Of a stretch of DNA of 64,000 nt, positions 54,445-63,950 are shown piece by piece (position 1 is the stretch's first letter; each line of letters begins with the position of its first letter). This DNA comes from Myxococcales bacterium (GTDB lineage: Bacteria > Myxococcota_A > Polyangia > Palsa-1104 > JAEUJZ01). A model generated the notes under the pieces. That model did not search any database. It was given only the letters and a program-made list of their open reading frames with translations, and was not told the DNA's origin. Location of the stretch: positions 20,761 to 84,760 of the forward strand of contig JAEUJZ010000086.1 of the NCBI GenBank assembly GCA_016794505.1, written 5' to 3'. Position numbers and translations under genes: made by a program.

Positions 54445-57005
54445 GTCACGAGGTGGTGGTTCCCGAGCTATCGCTGGTGGTGCTGGTCGGCGCGTCGGGA
54501 TCGGGTAAGTCGACGTTTGCCCGCGCGCACTTTCTGCCCACGGAAGTCGTCTCGTCCGATGCCTGTCGCGGGCTGGTGTCCGACAACGAAAACGATCAGA
54601 GCGCGACGGCCGATGCCTTTGATCTGGTTCACTTCATCGCCAGAAAGCGCTTGGCCGCGGGACGTCTGACCGTTATCGACGCCACCAACGTGCAGAGCGA
54701 GTCGCGCACGCCGCTTGTGGCCCTGGCCCGCGAACACCACTGCATTCCCGTGGCCATCGTGTTTCAGCTGTCCGAGCGGCTGTGTCTAGAGCGCAACGCG
54801 CAGCGCAGCGACCGCGCGATCAGCGCACATGCGGTGCGTCAGCAAGTGCAGCAGCTTCGCCGATCGCTGCGCGATCTGAAGCTGCAGGGCTTTCGCCATA
54901 TCTATGTCTTTGATTCGCCAGAGCAGGTGGCAGCGGCAACAGTCCGACGACAGCCGCTGTGGAGCAATCGCCGCGACGAGCATGGCCCATTCGACATCAT
55001 CGGCGATATCCACGGCTGCTATGACGAGCTGACGACGCTATTGCGCAAGCTCGGCTATCTGATCGAAGAACAGCGGGATGGCGCCGCGTCGCTGCACTGT
55101 CAGCATCCGCAGGGACGCAAGGCGGTGTTCTTGGGCGACTTGATCGATCGCGGTCCCAAGATCGTCGAGGTGCTGCGGCTGGTGATGGCCATGGTGGCGC
55201 AAGGCAGCGCGCTGTGTGTGCCGGGCAATCACGAAGCCAAGCTCTTGCGCAAGCTGCGCGGCAAGGATGTCAAGCCCACGCACGGCCTGCAGGCGACGCT
55301 GGATCAGCTGGGGACTGCCGATGCAAGCTTCGTCGCGCAGGTCGAGCAGTTCATTGACGGCTTGGTCAGTCACTATGTCCTCGATGACGGCAAGCTGGTG
55401 GTGGCGCACGCCGGGCTGAAGCAAGCGCTGCAAGGTCGCGGGTCCGGGGCCGTGCGCGAGTTCTGTCTGTACGGCGAGACGAGCGGCGAGATCGATGAGT
55501 ACGGGCTGCCGGTGCGCTTGAACTGGGCCAGCGAATATCGCGGTCGCGCGACGGTGGTCTATGGCCACACGCCCGTGCCCGTGCCCGAGTGGGTGAACAA
55601 CACGCTGTGCATCGATACGGGCTGCGTGTTTGGCGGCGCGCTATCCGCACTGCGATATCCCGAGCGCGAGATCGTACAGGTCGATGCCGCTCGTGAGTAC
55701 TACGCACCAATCAAGCCGCTTGCGAGTGCAGAGTCGGCCCTGCGCCGCGCGGCCATGGCCCGCCCCGACGATGTCTTGGACGCGGACGATGTTCTGGGCA
55801 AGCGACAGATCGAGACGCGGATCTTGCCGACGATCACGGTGCAGGCAGAAAACGCCGCCGCCGCGCTGGAGCTGATGAGCCGCTTCGCCGTCGATCCGCG
55901 CTGGCTGATCTATCTGCCGCCGACGATGTCACCCTGCGAGACGGCGAAGTCGGGGCCGTATCTGGAACACCCGCGCGATGCGCTGGCGCACTATCGCGAG
56001 CAAGGCGTGTCGACTGTGATCTGCGAAGAAAAGCACATGGGCTCGCGCGCGGTGATTGTGCTGTGTCGCGATCGCGAGACAGCGCAGCGTCGCTTCCGAG
56101 CGACAGGCGACGAGCTAGGGGTCTGTTACACGCGGACTGGCCGGCCGTTCTTCAGCGATGCCGAGCGCTCGTCTCAGCTGCTCTTGCGTGTTCATGCGGC
56201 GCTGGAACGCAGCGGCCTGTGGGATGCGTTAAACACGCGCTGGATCTGCTTAGACGTCGAGCTTTTGCCGTGGTCGGCCAAGGCGCAAGAGCTGCTGCGA
56301 AGGCAGTATGCAGCGACGGCCAGCGCGGCTCTGACTTCTCTTTCGGCCACGCTGGAGCGGCTGCACGCGACGGCGACCGAGGGGGCGGCGGCTCTTTCCG
56401 AGCACATGGCCAGGCGTCTGCGCAACATCGAGGACTATCGCGCGTCCTATCGTCGATACTGCTGGTCGACGCGCGAGCTTGCAGACTTTCGCGTGGCGCC
56501 GTTTCATTTGCTGGCGAGCGAAGGCGCGGTACACAGCGCCCGCGATCACGTGTGGCACATGCAGACCTTGGCCAAGCTGGCGGAAGCAGATCCGAGTTTC
56601 TTTTGGGCGACGCCGTATCAGATCGTCGATCTCTCCAAGGCCAGCGATGAAGAGGCGGCGATTGCCTGGTGGGAACAGCGCACCGCGGCGGGCGGCGAGG
56701 GCATGGTCGTAAAGCCGCTCGACTGGATCGTGCGCGGCAAGCGCGGCCTGGTGCAGCCAGCGGTCAAGTGTCGCGGGCGCGAGTACTTGCGGATCATCTA
56801 TGGACCGGAATACACCGCGCCAGAAAACCTGGATCGACTGCGTCCGCGTGGACTGTCGGTCAAGCGCGGCCTGGCGCTGCGTGAGTTTGCCTTGGGCCTG
56901 GAAAGCCTGCATCGCTTCGTCGAGGAGGTGCCGCTTTACCGCGTGCATGAGTGTGTGTTCGCCGTGCTTGCGCTAGAGAGCGAGCCGGTTGACCCGCGGC
57001 TTTAG
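54441..57005 (+). CDS. pnkp: polynucleotide kinase-phosphatase-ligase Pnkp
   Basis: This 854-residue three-domain RNA-repair enzyme has a 5'-kinase domain (Walker A GASGSGKST, 17-25). The metallophosphatase follows with GDIHGCYDE (188-196), GDLIDRGP (232-239) and GNHEAK (262-267). The adenylyltransferase/ligase domain has its nucleophilic Lys531 in EEKHMGSR. It heals and, with Hen1, seals RNA breaks such as those left by ribotoxins in tRNA. All catalytic residues I can identify are intact and the length is typical. It is coupled to hen1. Downstream, a run of six T at 57012-57017 after GCGCGCG may mark a weak terminator. Confidence 0.97.
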   Translation: MSHEVVVPELSLVVLVGASGSGKSTFARAHFLPTEVVSSDACRGLVSDNENDQSATADAFDLVHFIARKRLAAGRLTVIDATNVQSESRTPLVALAREHHCIPVAIVFQLSERLCLERNAQRSDRAISAHAVRQQVQQLRRSLRDLKLQGFRHIYVFDSPEQVAAATVRRQPLWSNRRDEHGPFDIIGDIHGCYDELTTLLRKLGYLIEEQRDGAASLHCQHPQGRKAVFLGDLIDRGPKIVEVLRLVMAMVAQGSALCVPGNHEAKLLRKLRGKDVKPTHGLQATLDQLGTADASFVAQVEQFIDGLVSHYVLDDGKLVVAHAGLKQALQGRGSGAVREFCLYGETSGEIDEYGLPVRLNWASEYRGRATVVYGHTPVPVPEWVNNTLCIDTGCVFGGALSALRYPEREIVQVDAAREYYAPIKPLASAESALRRAAMARPDDVLDADDVLGKRQIETRILPTITVQAENAAAALELMSRFAVDPRWLIYLPPTMSPCETAKSGPYLEHPRDALAHYREQGVSTVICEEKHMGSRAVIVLCRDRETAQRRFRATGDELGVCYTRTGRPFFSDAERSSQLLLRVHAALERSGLWDALNTRWICLDVELLPWSAKAQELLRRQYAATASAALTSLSATLERLHATATEGAAALSEHMARRLRNIEDYRASYRRYCWSTRELADFRVAPFHLLASEGAVHSARDHVWHMQTLAKLAEADPSFFWATPYQIVDLSKASDEEAAIAWWEQRTAAGGEGMVVKPLDWIVRGKRGLVQPAVKCRGREYLRIIYGPEYTAPENLDRLRPRGLSVKRGLALREFALGLESLHRFVEEVPLYRVHECVFAVLALESEPVDPRL

Positions 57006-57077
57006 CGCGCGTTTTTTCGACCGCACGAAGATCGACAAGCGACGCCCTGAACGCACGAAACACGCTACGATAGACAC

Positions 57078-57542
57078 ATGGCGGAGGCGCCCGTGCGCAT
57101 CACCAGACAAGGACCGCGTGTGACGGTCTGCCTGGACGATCCCGTCGACGCGCGCAGCATTTCAGAGATCGAGCGCTTGCTGCTGCCGCAGCTTGTCGGG
57201 CAGGGCAGTCGCTTGGATGTGCTGATCGATCTGCAAGCGGTGCGCTCGTTTGACTTTGAGGTGCGCGCGGCGCTGATTGCCCTGCATCGCAGCATCGCCA
57301 AGCAAGCCCGCCGCTCGGTGTATCTGGCGACGCGGGCACATATTCGCGGCCTGGCCTTGTGGCTGATTCATGGAGCGGAAGATCCCGCGTCCTCTGTGGC
57401 GATGACCTTGGCGCAAGCCGAGGCATGGCTTTCGCAGGGCAAAGATCGCGTGGGCTGGGCGCTGGAACGCGCCGAGTCGGCCCTGGCTGCCATCGCCGAC
57501 ACATCGACCCGAACCAGCGGGCGCACCCGAGGGCGTACATGA
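57078..57542 (+). CDS. STAS-like domain protein
   Basis: This 154-residue protein has an STAS-like beta-alpha pattern (VTVCLDDPVDARSISEIERLLLPQL, then LIDLQAVRSFDFEVRAALIALHR). The usual phosphorylatable Asp-Ser-Gly reads SFDFE, so phosphoregulation as in SpoIIAA is unlikely. A helical, Ala/Arg-rich C-terminus follows. It is 72 bases after pnkp and overlaps the next gene by 4 bases. It may be a small structural or scaffolding protein; whether it belongs to the repair unit is not clear. Confidence 0.65.
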   Translation: MAEAPVRITRQGPRVTVCLDDPVDARSISEIERLLLPQLVGQGSRLDVLIDLQAVRSFDFEVRAALIALHRSIAKQARRSVYLATRAHIRGLALWLIHGAEDPASSVAMTLAQAEAWLSQGKDRVGWALERAESALAAIADTSTRTSGRTRGRT

Positions 57543-58174
57543 GCCGTGAGCTGACACTCGCGCAGCGCGCCTTCGTGCGCGTCATGGATGCGCTGAGTAC
57601 GCGCGTTCTGGGGCATCCGCTGCCGTTTCTGCGTGAGCTTATGCGCACGCATGGCTTTGCCGGGTATCGCACGATCACAAGTACCATCCAGCGCGTGCAA
57701 GAGCAGTGTGTACAGCGCTATGGTCCCGTCGAGGCCAACGTGCTGATCGCAAGCGGTGCGCTGTGGAACGGCTGCCGCTTCTGTTCTCGTTCCCATCTGT
57801 GGAACGCCAACCTGCATTACCTGCGCGATACCGGCACGCTGTTTCCCATCGACGATGCCGAAGTGCCGCGCCTGCAGCGACTGTCTGACGAGGAAGTGCT
57901 GCAGTACATCACGCAGAGGCTGCACGAAGGAGGCTTTGCCGCGCTGGCGCAGCGGGTCGAGCGCCTGTTTCACCTGAAGATCGGGGACGCAACCGGGACG
58001 ACGGACGACGATCCCTATCTGCTTGCGGCCATTGCGGCCTGGGATTGGATGGCCGAGTGCACGATCGTCGTCGAGGAAGATCAGGCGTTCCCAACCGACC
58101 CAGTCGCCCGCGATCGCGCGCTCTACGCGCGGTATCTGCAGGCCCGCGGACGGGCCAAGCCGGACTCGGGCTAG
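57539..58174 (+). CDS. AhpD/carboxymuconolactone-decarboxylase-like CxxC protein
   Basis: This 211-residue helical protein carries CRFCSRSH (Cys79, Cys82, His86), the CxxC-x3-H motif of AhpD-like alkylhydroperoxidases. In these a redox-active disulfide reduces peroxides or partner proteins. The rest of the sequence diverges from AhpD. The ATG overlaps the STAS-like gene's stop (ATGA). An AT-rich islet follows the stop. Confidence 0.7.
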   Translation: MSRELTLAQRAFVRVMDALSTRVLGHPLPFLRELMRTHGFAGYRTITSTIQRVQEQCVQRYGPVEANVLIASGALWNGCRFCSRSHLWNANLHYLRDTGTLFPIDDAEVPRLQRLSDEEVLQYITQRLHEGGFAALAQRVERLFHLKIGDATGTTDDDPYLLAAIAAWDWMAECTIVVEEDQAFPTDPVARDRALYARYLQARGRAKPDSG

Positions 58175-58357
58175 CAAGGAGTTGATGGAATGGCCAACAA
58201 AGGATGGAAATTGGTTACATGTGAATTTATAAAGCAATATAAATAAAGCGAAAATAATTTGTATTTATCTGCATTAATTCATTGATAGGCTGCAGCGACA
58301 CGGCTTTCCTCGGGCGCAGGCAAGGGCTCGGCATGGCGGGCGCTGCGTCGCTGCGGC
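58175..58357. other. AT-rich spacer with inverted repeat
   Basis: The first half is AT-rich, with ATAAATA (58239-58245) and TATTTAT (58262-58268) as inverted repeat arms. It could end the upstream unit. Only weak promoter-like sequence precedes the CPBP gene. Confidence 0.3.
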
Positions 58358-59239
58358 ATGGCCGATGTCTTTGCGATCGTGATAGCGTCGCCGCGCATGT
58401 GGCGCTGGCTGAAGAATTCGTGGCACGAGCTGGATCGTGAAGCAGAGCTCGCCCGGTCTGCTGACGGTGCTTCTGCGCCCGACGCTGCGCTGCAGGCCCA
58501 AGCAGCGACGGAGCCGCCAGCGCGCCAGATCCTGCTTTGTGCAGCGGTGCTCATGGCCTTGGCTTTCGGTGTCGGAGATCGCCCGTTTTTCGAGGCAGAG
58601 CTCGCGCCGCGCCTGCGCTCGCTCGCGGGTCCGGCTGCGGCGGGCTGGTTTCATGCCTATGGCACGCTGCTCAGCTATGGCTATTGGGCGGTCAGCGTCC
58701 TTTTCCTGTATGGGCTTTTGCCTGCCCTGCACCTGACGCGCTTGGGTGAGCCCTTGGGCGCCATCGGGCTGCGTCTGCCACGCGGCGACCGCTTGCCGAT
58801 CCGCCATGTCTATCTGCTGTTCTTTGTGCTGCTGTTTCCAGCGCTGGTGTTGCTGAGCCGCACCGCCAGCTTTCAGCAGACGTATCCCTTTTACAGCGAC
58901 GCCGGGCGCAGCCTGCCCGAGCTTGTGTGTTGGGAGCTTCTGTACGCGAGCACGTTCCTCGCCATCGAGTTTTTCTTTCGCGGGTACCTGCTGTTCGGGC
59001 TGTTCCCGCGGCTCGGCAGCTTGGCGATCTTTGTGTCTGCGCTGCCCTACTGCTTGATCCACATCGGCAAGCCTGCATCCGAGATGCTCGGCTCGATCGC
59101 GGCGGGGATCTTGCTGGGTACCTTGGCGCTGCGCAGCGGGTCGATCTGGGGCGGCGTGGGGCTGCACGCAGGGGTGGCATTGAGCATGGATCTGCTCAGC
59201 CTGTGGCAGAGCGGACGGCTGGCCCGCTTGCTGCACTAA
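58358..59239 (+). CDS. CPBP-family intramembrane metalloprotease
   Basis: This is a 293-residue membrane protein with about seven helices after a polar N-terminal region (1-55). The Abi/CPBP motif 1 reads AIEFFFRGYLL, motif 2 PYCLIHIGKPASE, and motif 3 GLHAGVALSMD. In many members motif 1 is EExxxR; here the first Glu is Ile, though a group of family members has a single Glu in EFFFRG. Probable role is membrane protein processing; substrate unknown. The start may also be the later Met at about residue 14. Confidence 0.82.
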   Translation: MADVFAIVIASPRMWRWLKNSWHELDREAELARSADGASAPDAALQAQAATEPPARQILLCAAVLMALAFGVGDRPFFEAELAPRLRSLAGPAAAGWFHAYGTLLSYGYWAVSVLFLYGLLPALHLTRLGEPLGAIGLRLPRGDRLPIRHVYLLFFVLLFPALVLLSRTASFQQTYPFYSDAGRSLPELVCWELLYASTFLAIEFFFRGYLLFGLFPRLGSLAIFVSALPYCLIHIGKPASEMLGSIAAGILLGTLALRSGSIWGGVGLHAGVALSMDLLSLWQSGRLARLLH

Positions 59240-59311
59240 ACAGCCCGGTCGCTGCCAGCGCGTATGCATCGAGGCCACGGCGCAGCGCCAGACGGGCGAC
59301 GGTGTCCGCGC

Positions 59312-60673
59312 TTAGTGCGTCGCCGTGGGCGGTGTGCGCTCGGCTTGGTTGCGCACGCTCTGCAGCAAGACCAAGTACACGCTGAGGTTGACGCCGTATT
59401 CCATCAGCGGCTCGATGCGGTATAGCTGCCGCAGCATCAGGCTTGCACGGTCGAGCTGCTGCTGGCCGCGCAGGATCAGCTTGCTCGCAGACGGTGAGGG
59501 CGCGACCCCTGCCGGGGCCATGGCCGCGGTCTGCGCCGTCGGGGGTTGAGCCGGCGCCGCTTCCACCACTGTGGAAGGGGGCGACTCGGGGCGCGGGACG
59601 CTCTGCACATCCCAGCGCAGGCGCGAGCCAACAAGATCGCCGGCTATGCCCAGCAGATCGACGCTGTATCCCAGCGTGCGCAGCGCATAGCGCGTGTGAA
59701 AGGAAAACAGCGGCAACGAGAGCTGCAGATCGACCACCGGCTGATCGTCAGGTCCCGACAGCTCGACGCTGCGGCCGATAATCGGGATGGCGTCTCGCCA
59801 GCGCGACGCTTGCCGCGCGGCATCGAGCAGCGCTTCGCGGCTGGCGGTGCTGCGCGTGATGAGGCTGGTCTCGTGCAGGCGTCCCTGATGGCTGCGAAAC
59901 AGCGCAATGGGGCCGCGCTCAAGAAGAAACTCATACCCAGCCGCATGGGCTGCCGGCAGGATCACGCCGGGGGCCGGTGTGAGCTGTTCGGCACGTGCCT
60001 TGATCGAAAGCGCGAACGTAAGCGCGGTGGTGATGGCGATGCCGTGTTCAAAAAGCGGCGTCACCGAAAGAAAGCGGCGCACGAATTCCAGCGAGCCAGG
60101 CAGGTTGGTGTACGCGTACAAGACGAGCACGGTGCCCCCGCCGGCCGCGTAGAAGTCAAAGCGCAGGTGGCGATTGCCATACGGCGCCGGGTTGGGGTCG
60201 TATAGCTCGACCGAGGGCGCATCGTCGGGACCCAGAGCCTCGGGGGATGGGGCTCCCGAGGCGGTGAGTGAAGCTGGAGCCGGCAGCGCCGCAAAGCGAT
60301 TGCGTGAAGCAAAGCTGACGATGCCGTACGTGACCTGAAAGCTGTGGTCGAAGGTGCCGTCGGCATTCTTGCTGACCTGTGTGTTCGACAGGTTGCGGAT
60401 GAAGTCGGGGTAGCGCTCGGCATGCAGCACGACGTCGCGGACGACGTCCGGCCGGGCCGCGACCACGGTCAGAAGCGTGAGCTGCTTGAAGCTGCCGTTG
60501 GGGTTCGACTCGACCAGCGCCACGTCGTGCGTGCGCAAGAGCGGCGCCATGCTGCGCGCTTTTTCGACGGGAAGTGGCACCAAGACCGCGTCATTGTCCT
60601 GGGCCGCCTGCGACGGACGCGCGACGGCGAGCACAGCCAGCAAACCCAGCCAAGGCAAGGAACGAAAACGCAC
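59312..60673 (-). CDS. secreted START/SRPBCC-like protein of unknown function
   Basis: This 453-residue protein is taken from the GTG at 60673, which gives a clean signal peptide (RFRSLPWLGLLAVLAVARPSQA). The frame extends upstream to an ATG at 60796, but that adds 41 polar residues before the signal. Two regions of lipid-binding, polyketide-cyclase-like fold are suggested around 60-240 (VVLHAERYPDFIRNL and LRFDFYAAGGGTVLVLYAYTNLP) and perhaps again later. The C-terminal 100 residues are Pro/Ala-rich then helical. Function unknown. Confidence 0.65.
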   Translation of the reverse strand: MRFRSLPWLGLLAVLAVARPSQAAQDNDAVLVPLPVEKARSMAPLLRTHDVALVESNPNGSFKQLTLLTVVAARPDVVRDVVLHAERYPDFIRNLSNTQVSKNADGTFDHSFQVTYGIVSFASRNRFAALPAPASLTASGAPSPEALGPDDAPSVELYDPNPAPYGNRHLRFDFYAAGGGTVLVLYAYTNLPGSLEFVRRFLSVTPLFEHGIAITTALTFALSIKARAEQLTPAPGVILPAAHAAGYEFLLERGPIALFRSHQGRLHETSLITRSTASREALLDAARQASRWRDAIPIIGRSVELSGPDDQPVVDLQLSLPLFSFHTRYALRTLGYSVDLLGIAGDLVGSRLRWDVQSVPRPESPPSTVVEAAPAQPPTAQTAAMAPAGVAPSPSASKLILRGQQQLDRASLMLRQLYRIEPLMEYGVNLSVYLVLLQSVRNQAERTPPTATH

Positions 60674-60848
60674 GTCGCGTTTGTAGCAGGAAAGTTCCCG
60701 TTCCCCTTTGGGAATCTCGTGCGAAACGACAGCCTTGCGCCTCGGACTTCGCGTATGAGATGCTGGTGATACCCATAAAAATGCCAACCAAAGCAAGCCC
60801 CTAGCTAGATACCTGTTTTAGGGCCTTGCGCAGTACATGAGGATAAGG

Positions 60849-63800
60849 ATGCGCCAACCAGTGGTTCCATGGAGCAACCCCGCGAAACGGACGCTCTTTG
60901 TGTCAGGGATTGGGCTTTTGGCGGCCGGCATCATCGGCTGCGATCCCAAAGCGGATTCCATCGCGGTGGGCCAAGCCAGCCAAGCGATTGCCGTCGAGCC
61001 AGGCTCGGCGGGGCCGCTGGCGACACGGCCGGCGCATATCAAGCCATCGCGTCCGATGAAGCGTGAGCTGCGCATCAGCAAGTCGACGGGATCGAGCGGT
61101 CCCAGCCTGCGTGCAGCGTACATTCGCAGCGTGCAAAGCGAAGGCGGCGCGGCCTATGCCGCAGCGGTCCGCGACAGCGGCGAGCTTGCGTTTGCGAGCC
61201 CAGAAAACAAGCTCGCGATGCAGGCGAGTGCAAGCGGTCTGCGCTTCGGCGTGGGGCAGGGCAGTGAGAAGACCAGCGCCACCTTTCGCCTGCTGTCGTA
61301 TGGCTGTGTCGGTGAGAGCAGCGCCCGCCTCGCAAGCGCGCAGCCCGTCGGGCAGGGCCACCGCATCCGCTACAACCGCGGCGGCGTCGTCGAGTGGTAT
61401 CAGAACGGTCGCCTGGGCATCGAGCAGGGCTTCGACCTGCAGAAGCCGCTGGGCTGTCGCGATGGCGCCGTCGAGCTGAAGATGGCGCTCGATCACTCGC
61501 TGCGCGCGTCGCTGTCCGGGGACAAAGAAGGCGCCCAGTCGCTGCTATTGCGCGACGAGGCCCACGACACGACCCTGCACTACTCGGACCTATTTGCCGT
61601 CGACGCACATGGCAAGAGCGTGCCGGTGCGCATGGCGCTCAACGAGCGCGGCAACGAGCTTTCCCTGCACGTCGACGATCGCGGCGCAGTGTATCCGCTG
61701 ACCATCGACCCGCTGATCTGGGCGCAGGTCGGATCGGCCGTAAAGACGAGCGACCCCGACGCCGATGACAACTTTGGCGCTGCGCTCTCAGCTGCGGGCG
61801 ACACCGCGGTTGTGGGGGCGCCTCTCGATGACGAAGGCGGCACGGATTCCGGCGCGGTGTACGTCTTTACGATGAACAGCCAGGGCACCTGGTCGCAGCG
61901 CGTCAAAGTGACGGGACCCGCGGTGGGCGCTCGCTATGGCTACTCGGTGGGCATCGCGAAGCTGGCGGGCGGTGACTATCGCATCGTGGCCGGCGCGCCC
62001 GAGGACTCCTCGGGAGCGGGCTTGGCAAACTGGTTCCGCGGCATGGGCGACACCTGGACCGCCGAGGCAGAATTCAGCGGTGCCGGCTTGTTCGGCTCCT
62101 CTGTCGGCGTATCAGGAGACCGCGTGATCGTCGGTGCCTATGGCGAAGCGTCCAACGACGGCGTGGTGCGCATCTATGAGCCCGATCCGCGCGTGACGCC
62201 GATTCCATGGAACGAAACCGCAACGATTGCCGATGCGGCCGGCAGCGCAGGTCAGCTTGGCGTGGGGGTTGCCATCGACGGCGATATCGCTGTGGTGGGC
62301 CAGCCATCGTTCGATGTCGGTGCAACCAACGATGGACGCGCCTTTGTGTATCAGCGCAACCCAAGCGGCGGCTGGAGCCGGGTCGCGACCTTGGTCGCAA
62401 GTGATCGCGCGGCCAGTGCCAACTTTGGTTTCCATGTTGCCGTGAGCGGTCTGTCCGCCGTCATCGGTGCGCCAGGACGCAGCAGCAATACCGGCGGCGC
62501 GTATGTGTTCAGCGGCATCGCGGGCACCTGGGCGCAGACGACGCGCCTGCACACACTGACCGGCGTGACGCTTGCCGCGGGGGACCAGTTTGGCCGCGGC
62601 CTGTCGATCCAGGGCAACGTGCTTGCTGTCGGTGCGCCCGATTCGAGCTCGGGTCAGGGAGTCGGCTATCTGTTCAGCCGCGCGGCCGGTACGTGGTCGC
62701 TGACCCAGACCTTTGCCCCCAAAGGCGGTGGCACGGGGGCCTTCGCCACCGCGACCAGCGTCGGCATTTCTGGGCACGTCTTGGCGGGCTCGTCTCGACA
62801 TGCAGCGCCGGCCACCGCCTCGGGGGCCTTCTTTGACTTCATCTTGCGCAAGCAGAACGGCGATGCCTGTGCCGCGGCCAGCGAGTGCGCCAGTGACTTC
62901 TGCGTCGACGGCGTCTGCTGCAACAGCGCCTGCGGCGGTGGCGTGACCACCGACTGCGATGCCTGCAGCACGGCCATGGGCGCAGCGGCAAATGGCACCT
63001 GCGGCGTTGCGTCGAACACGACGGTCTGCCGCCCATCGGCTGGGGCCTGCGACATCGTCGAGACCTGCGATGGCACCACCAACGCCTGCCCTGCGGATGT
63101 CTTTCAGCCCAGCACCACGGTCTGCCGCAGTGCGGCCGGCCTCTGCGATGTCTCAGAGAGCTGCACGGGCACGTCGGCGGCCTGTCCTGCCGATGTCATC
63201 CAGCCGGCTCAGGCGGTCTGTCGGCCTGCCACGGGCGACTGCGACATGGCAGAGCTGTGCGACGGTCAGACCAAGGTCTGCCCTGCCGATTTGCTGAAGC
63301 CCAGCTTCACGATCTGCCGCTTGCCCGCCCCAGACCGAGAGTGCGACCAGGCCGAGGTCTGCAGCGGCGACTCTGCGGCCTGCCCCGCCGATCTGTCGCT
63401 GGCCACGGGCACGGCGTGCTCAAGCGGTAGCTGCCAGGCCGGCGGGGTCTGTCGCGCCGAGGCCGACTTGAGCGTGGCGCTGTCGGGACCGCCCACCGTG
63501 CAGCCGCAGCAAGACTTGGTCTACACCGCGACCGTGACCAACTTTGGCCGCAGCGCCGCGACCCATGTCAGCGTCGATATCACGCTGCCGATGAACGCGC
63601 CGATTTTGGCTACAAGTGGCGTGGGCGTTACCTGCCAGTCGATGAGCAACCGTACCAAGTGCTCGGTGAACTCGCTGGCTCCGGCGCAGGCGACGAACAT
63701 CTCGCTGCAGGTCAAGGCGCCGGCTGGCGCGGATCGCATGACGGTTCAGGCCCTGGTCGGATCCGCTGTGTTTGATCCCAACCCGACCAACAACACCGCC

Positions 63801-63950
63801 ACGCTCGATCAGAACCTGCTCTCGGCGCGCATCGCAGGCGGTGGCTGCAGCGCCGCGCCACTAGGTCCCTCAGGAGCTAGTGGATTTTCCGCGTTAGCCA
63901 GCCTTATCGGCCTGCTTGCCGTCGCCCGCCGCCGCCGCGAAAACCACTAG
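60849..63950 (+). CDS. large surface protein: FG-GAP propeller, Cys repeats, DUF11, MYXO-CTERM-like tail
   Basis: This 1,033-residue protein has a lipobox (LLAAGIIGC, Cys31), an N-terminal domain (about 60-285), then FG-GAP-type propeller repeats (about 290-675; pattern VGAPxDxxGxxxGAVYVF). Four disintegrin-like repeats follow (about 690-870; each CRxxxGxCDxxExCxGTxxACPAD), then a DUF11 beta domain (about 885-995). The tail is GGGCSAAPLG, a hydrophobic helix and RRRR, resembling MYXO-CTERM sorting signals. Having both a lipobox and such a tail is unusual. I start at 60849, which has AGGA five bases upstream; an ATG at 60837 is the alternative. Likely displayed at the cell surface. Confidence 0.85.
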   Translation: MRQPVVPWSNPAKRTLFVSGIGLLAAGIIGCDPKADSIAVGQASQAIAVEPGSAGPLATRPAHIKPSRPMKRELRISKSTGSSGPSLRAAYIRSVQSEGGAAYAAAVRDSGELAFASPENKLAMQASASGLRFGVGQGSEKTSATFRLLSYGCVGESSARLASAQPVGQGHRIRYNRGGVVEWYQNGRLGIEQGFDLQKPLGCRDGAVELKMALDHSLRASLSGDKEGAQSLLLRDEAHDTTLHYSDLFAVDAHGKSVPVRMALNERGNELSLHVDDRGAVYPLTIDPLIWAQVGSAVKTSDPDADDNFGAALSAAGDTAVVGAPLDDEGGTDSGAVYVFTMNSQGTWSQRVKVTGPAVGARYGYSVGIAKLAGGDYRIVAGAPEDSSGAGLANWFRGMGDTWTAEAEFSGAGLFGSSVGVSGDRVIVGAYGEASNDGVVRIYEPDPRVTPIPWNETATIADAAGSAGQLGVGVAIDGDIAVVGQPSFDVGATNDGRAFVYQRNPSGGWSRVATLVASDRAASANFGFHVAVSGLSAVIGAPGRSSNTGGAYVFSGIAGTWAQTTRLHTLTGVTLAAGDQFGRGLSIQGNVLAVGAPDSSSGQGVGYLFSRAAGTWSLTQTFAPKGGGTGAFATATSVGISGHVLAGSSRHAAPATASGAFFDFILRKQNGDACAAASECASDFCVDGVCCNSACGGGVTTDCDACSTAMGAAANGTCGVASNTTVCRPSAGACDIVETCDGTTNACPADVFQPSTTVCRSAAGLCDVSESCTGTSAACPADVIQPAQAVCRPATGDCDMAELCDGQTKVCPADLLKPSFTICRLPAPDRECDQAEVCSGDSAACPADLSLATGTACSSGSCQAGGVCRAEADLSVALSGPPTVQPQQDLVYTATVTNFGRSAATHVSVDITLPMNAPILATSGVGVTCQSMSNRTKCSVNSLAPAQATNISLQVKAPAGADRMTVQALVGSAVFDPNPTNNTATLDQNLLSARIAGGGCSAAPLGPSGASGFSALASLIGLLAVARRRRENH

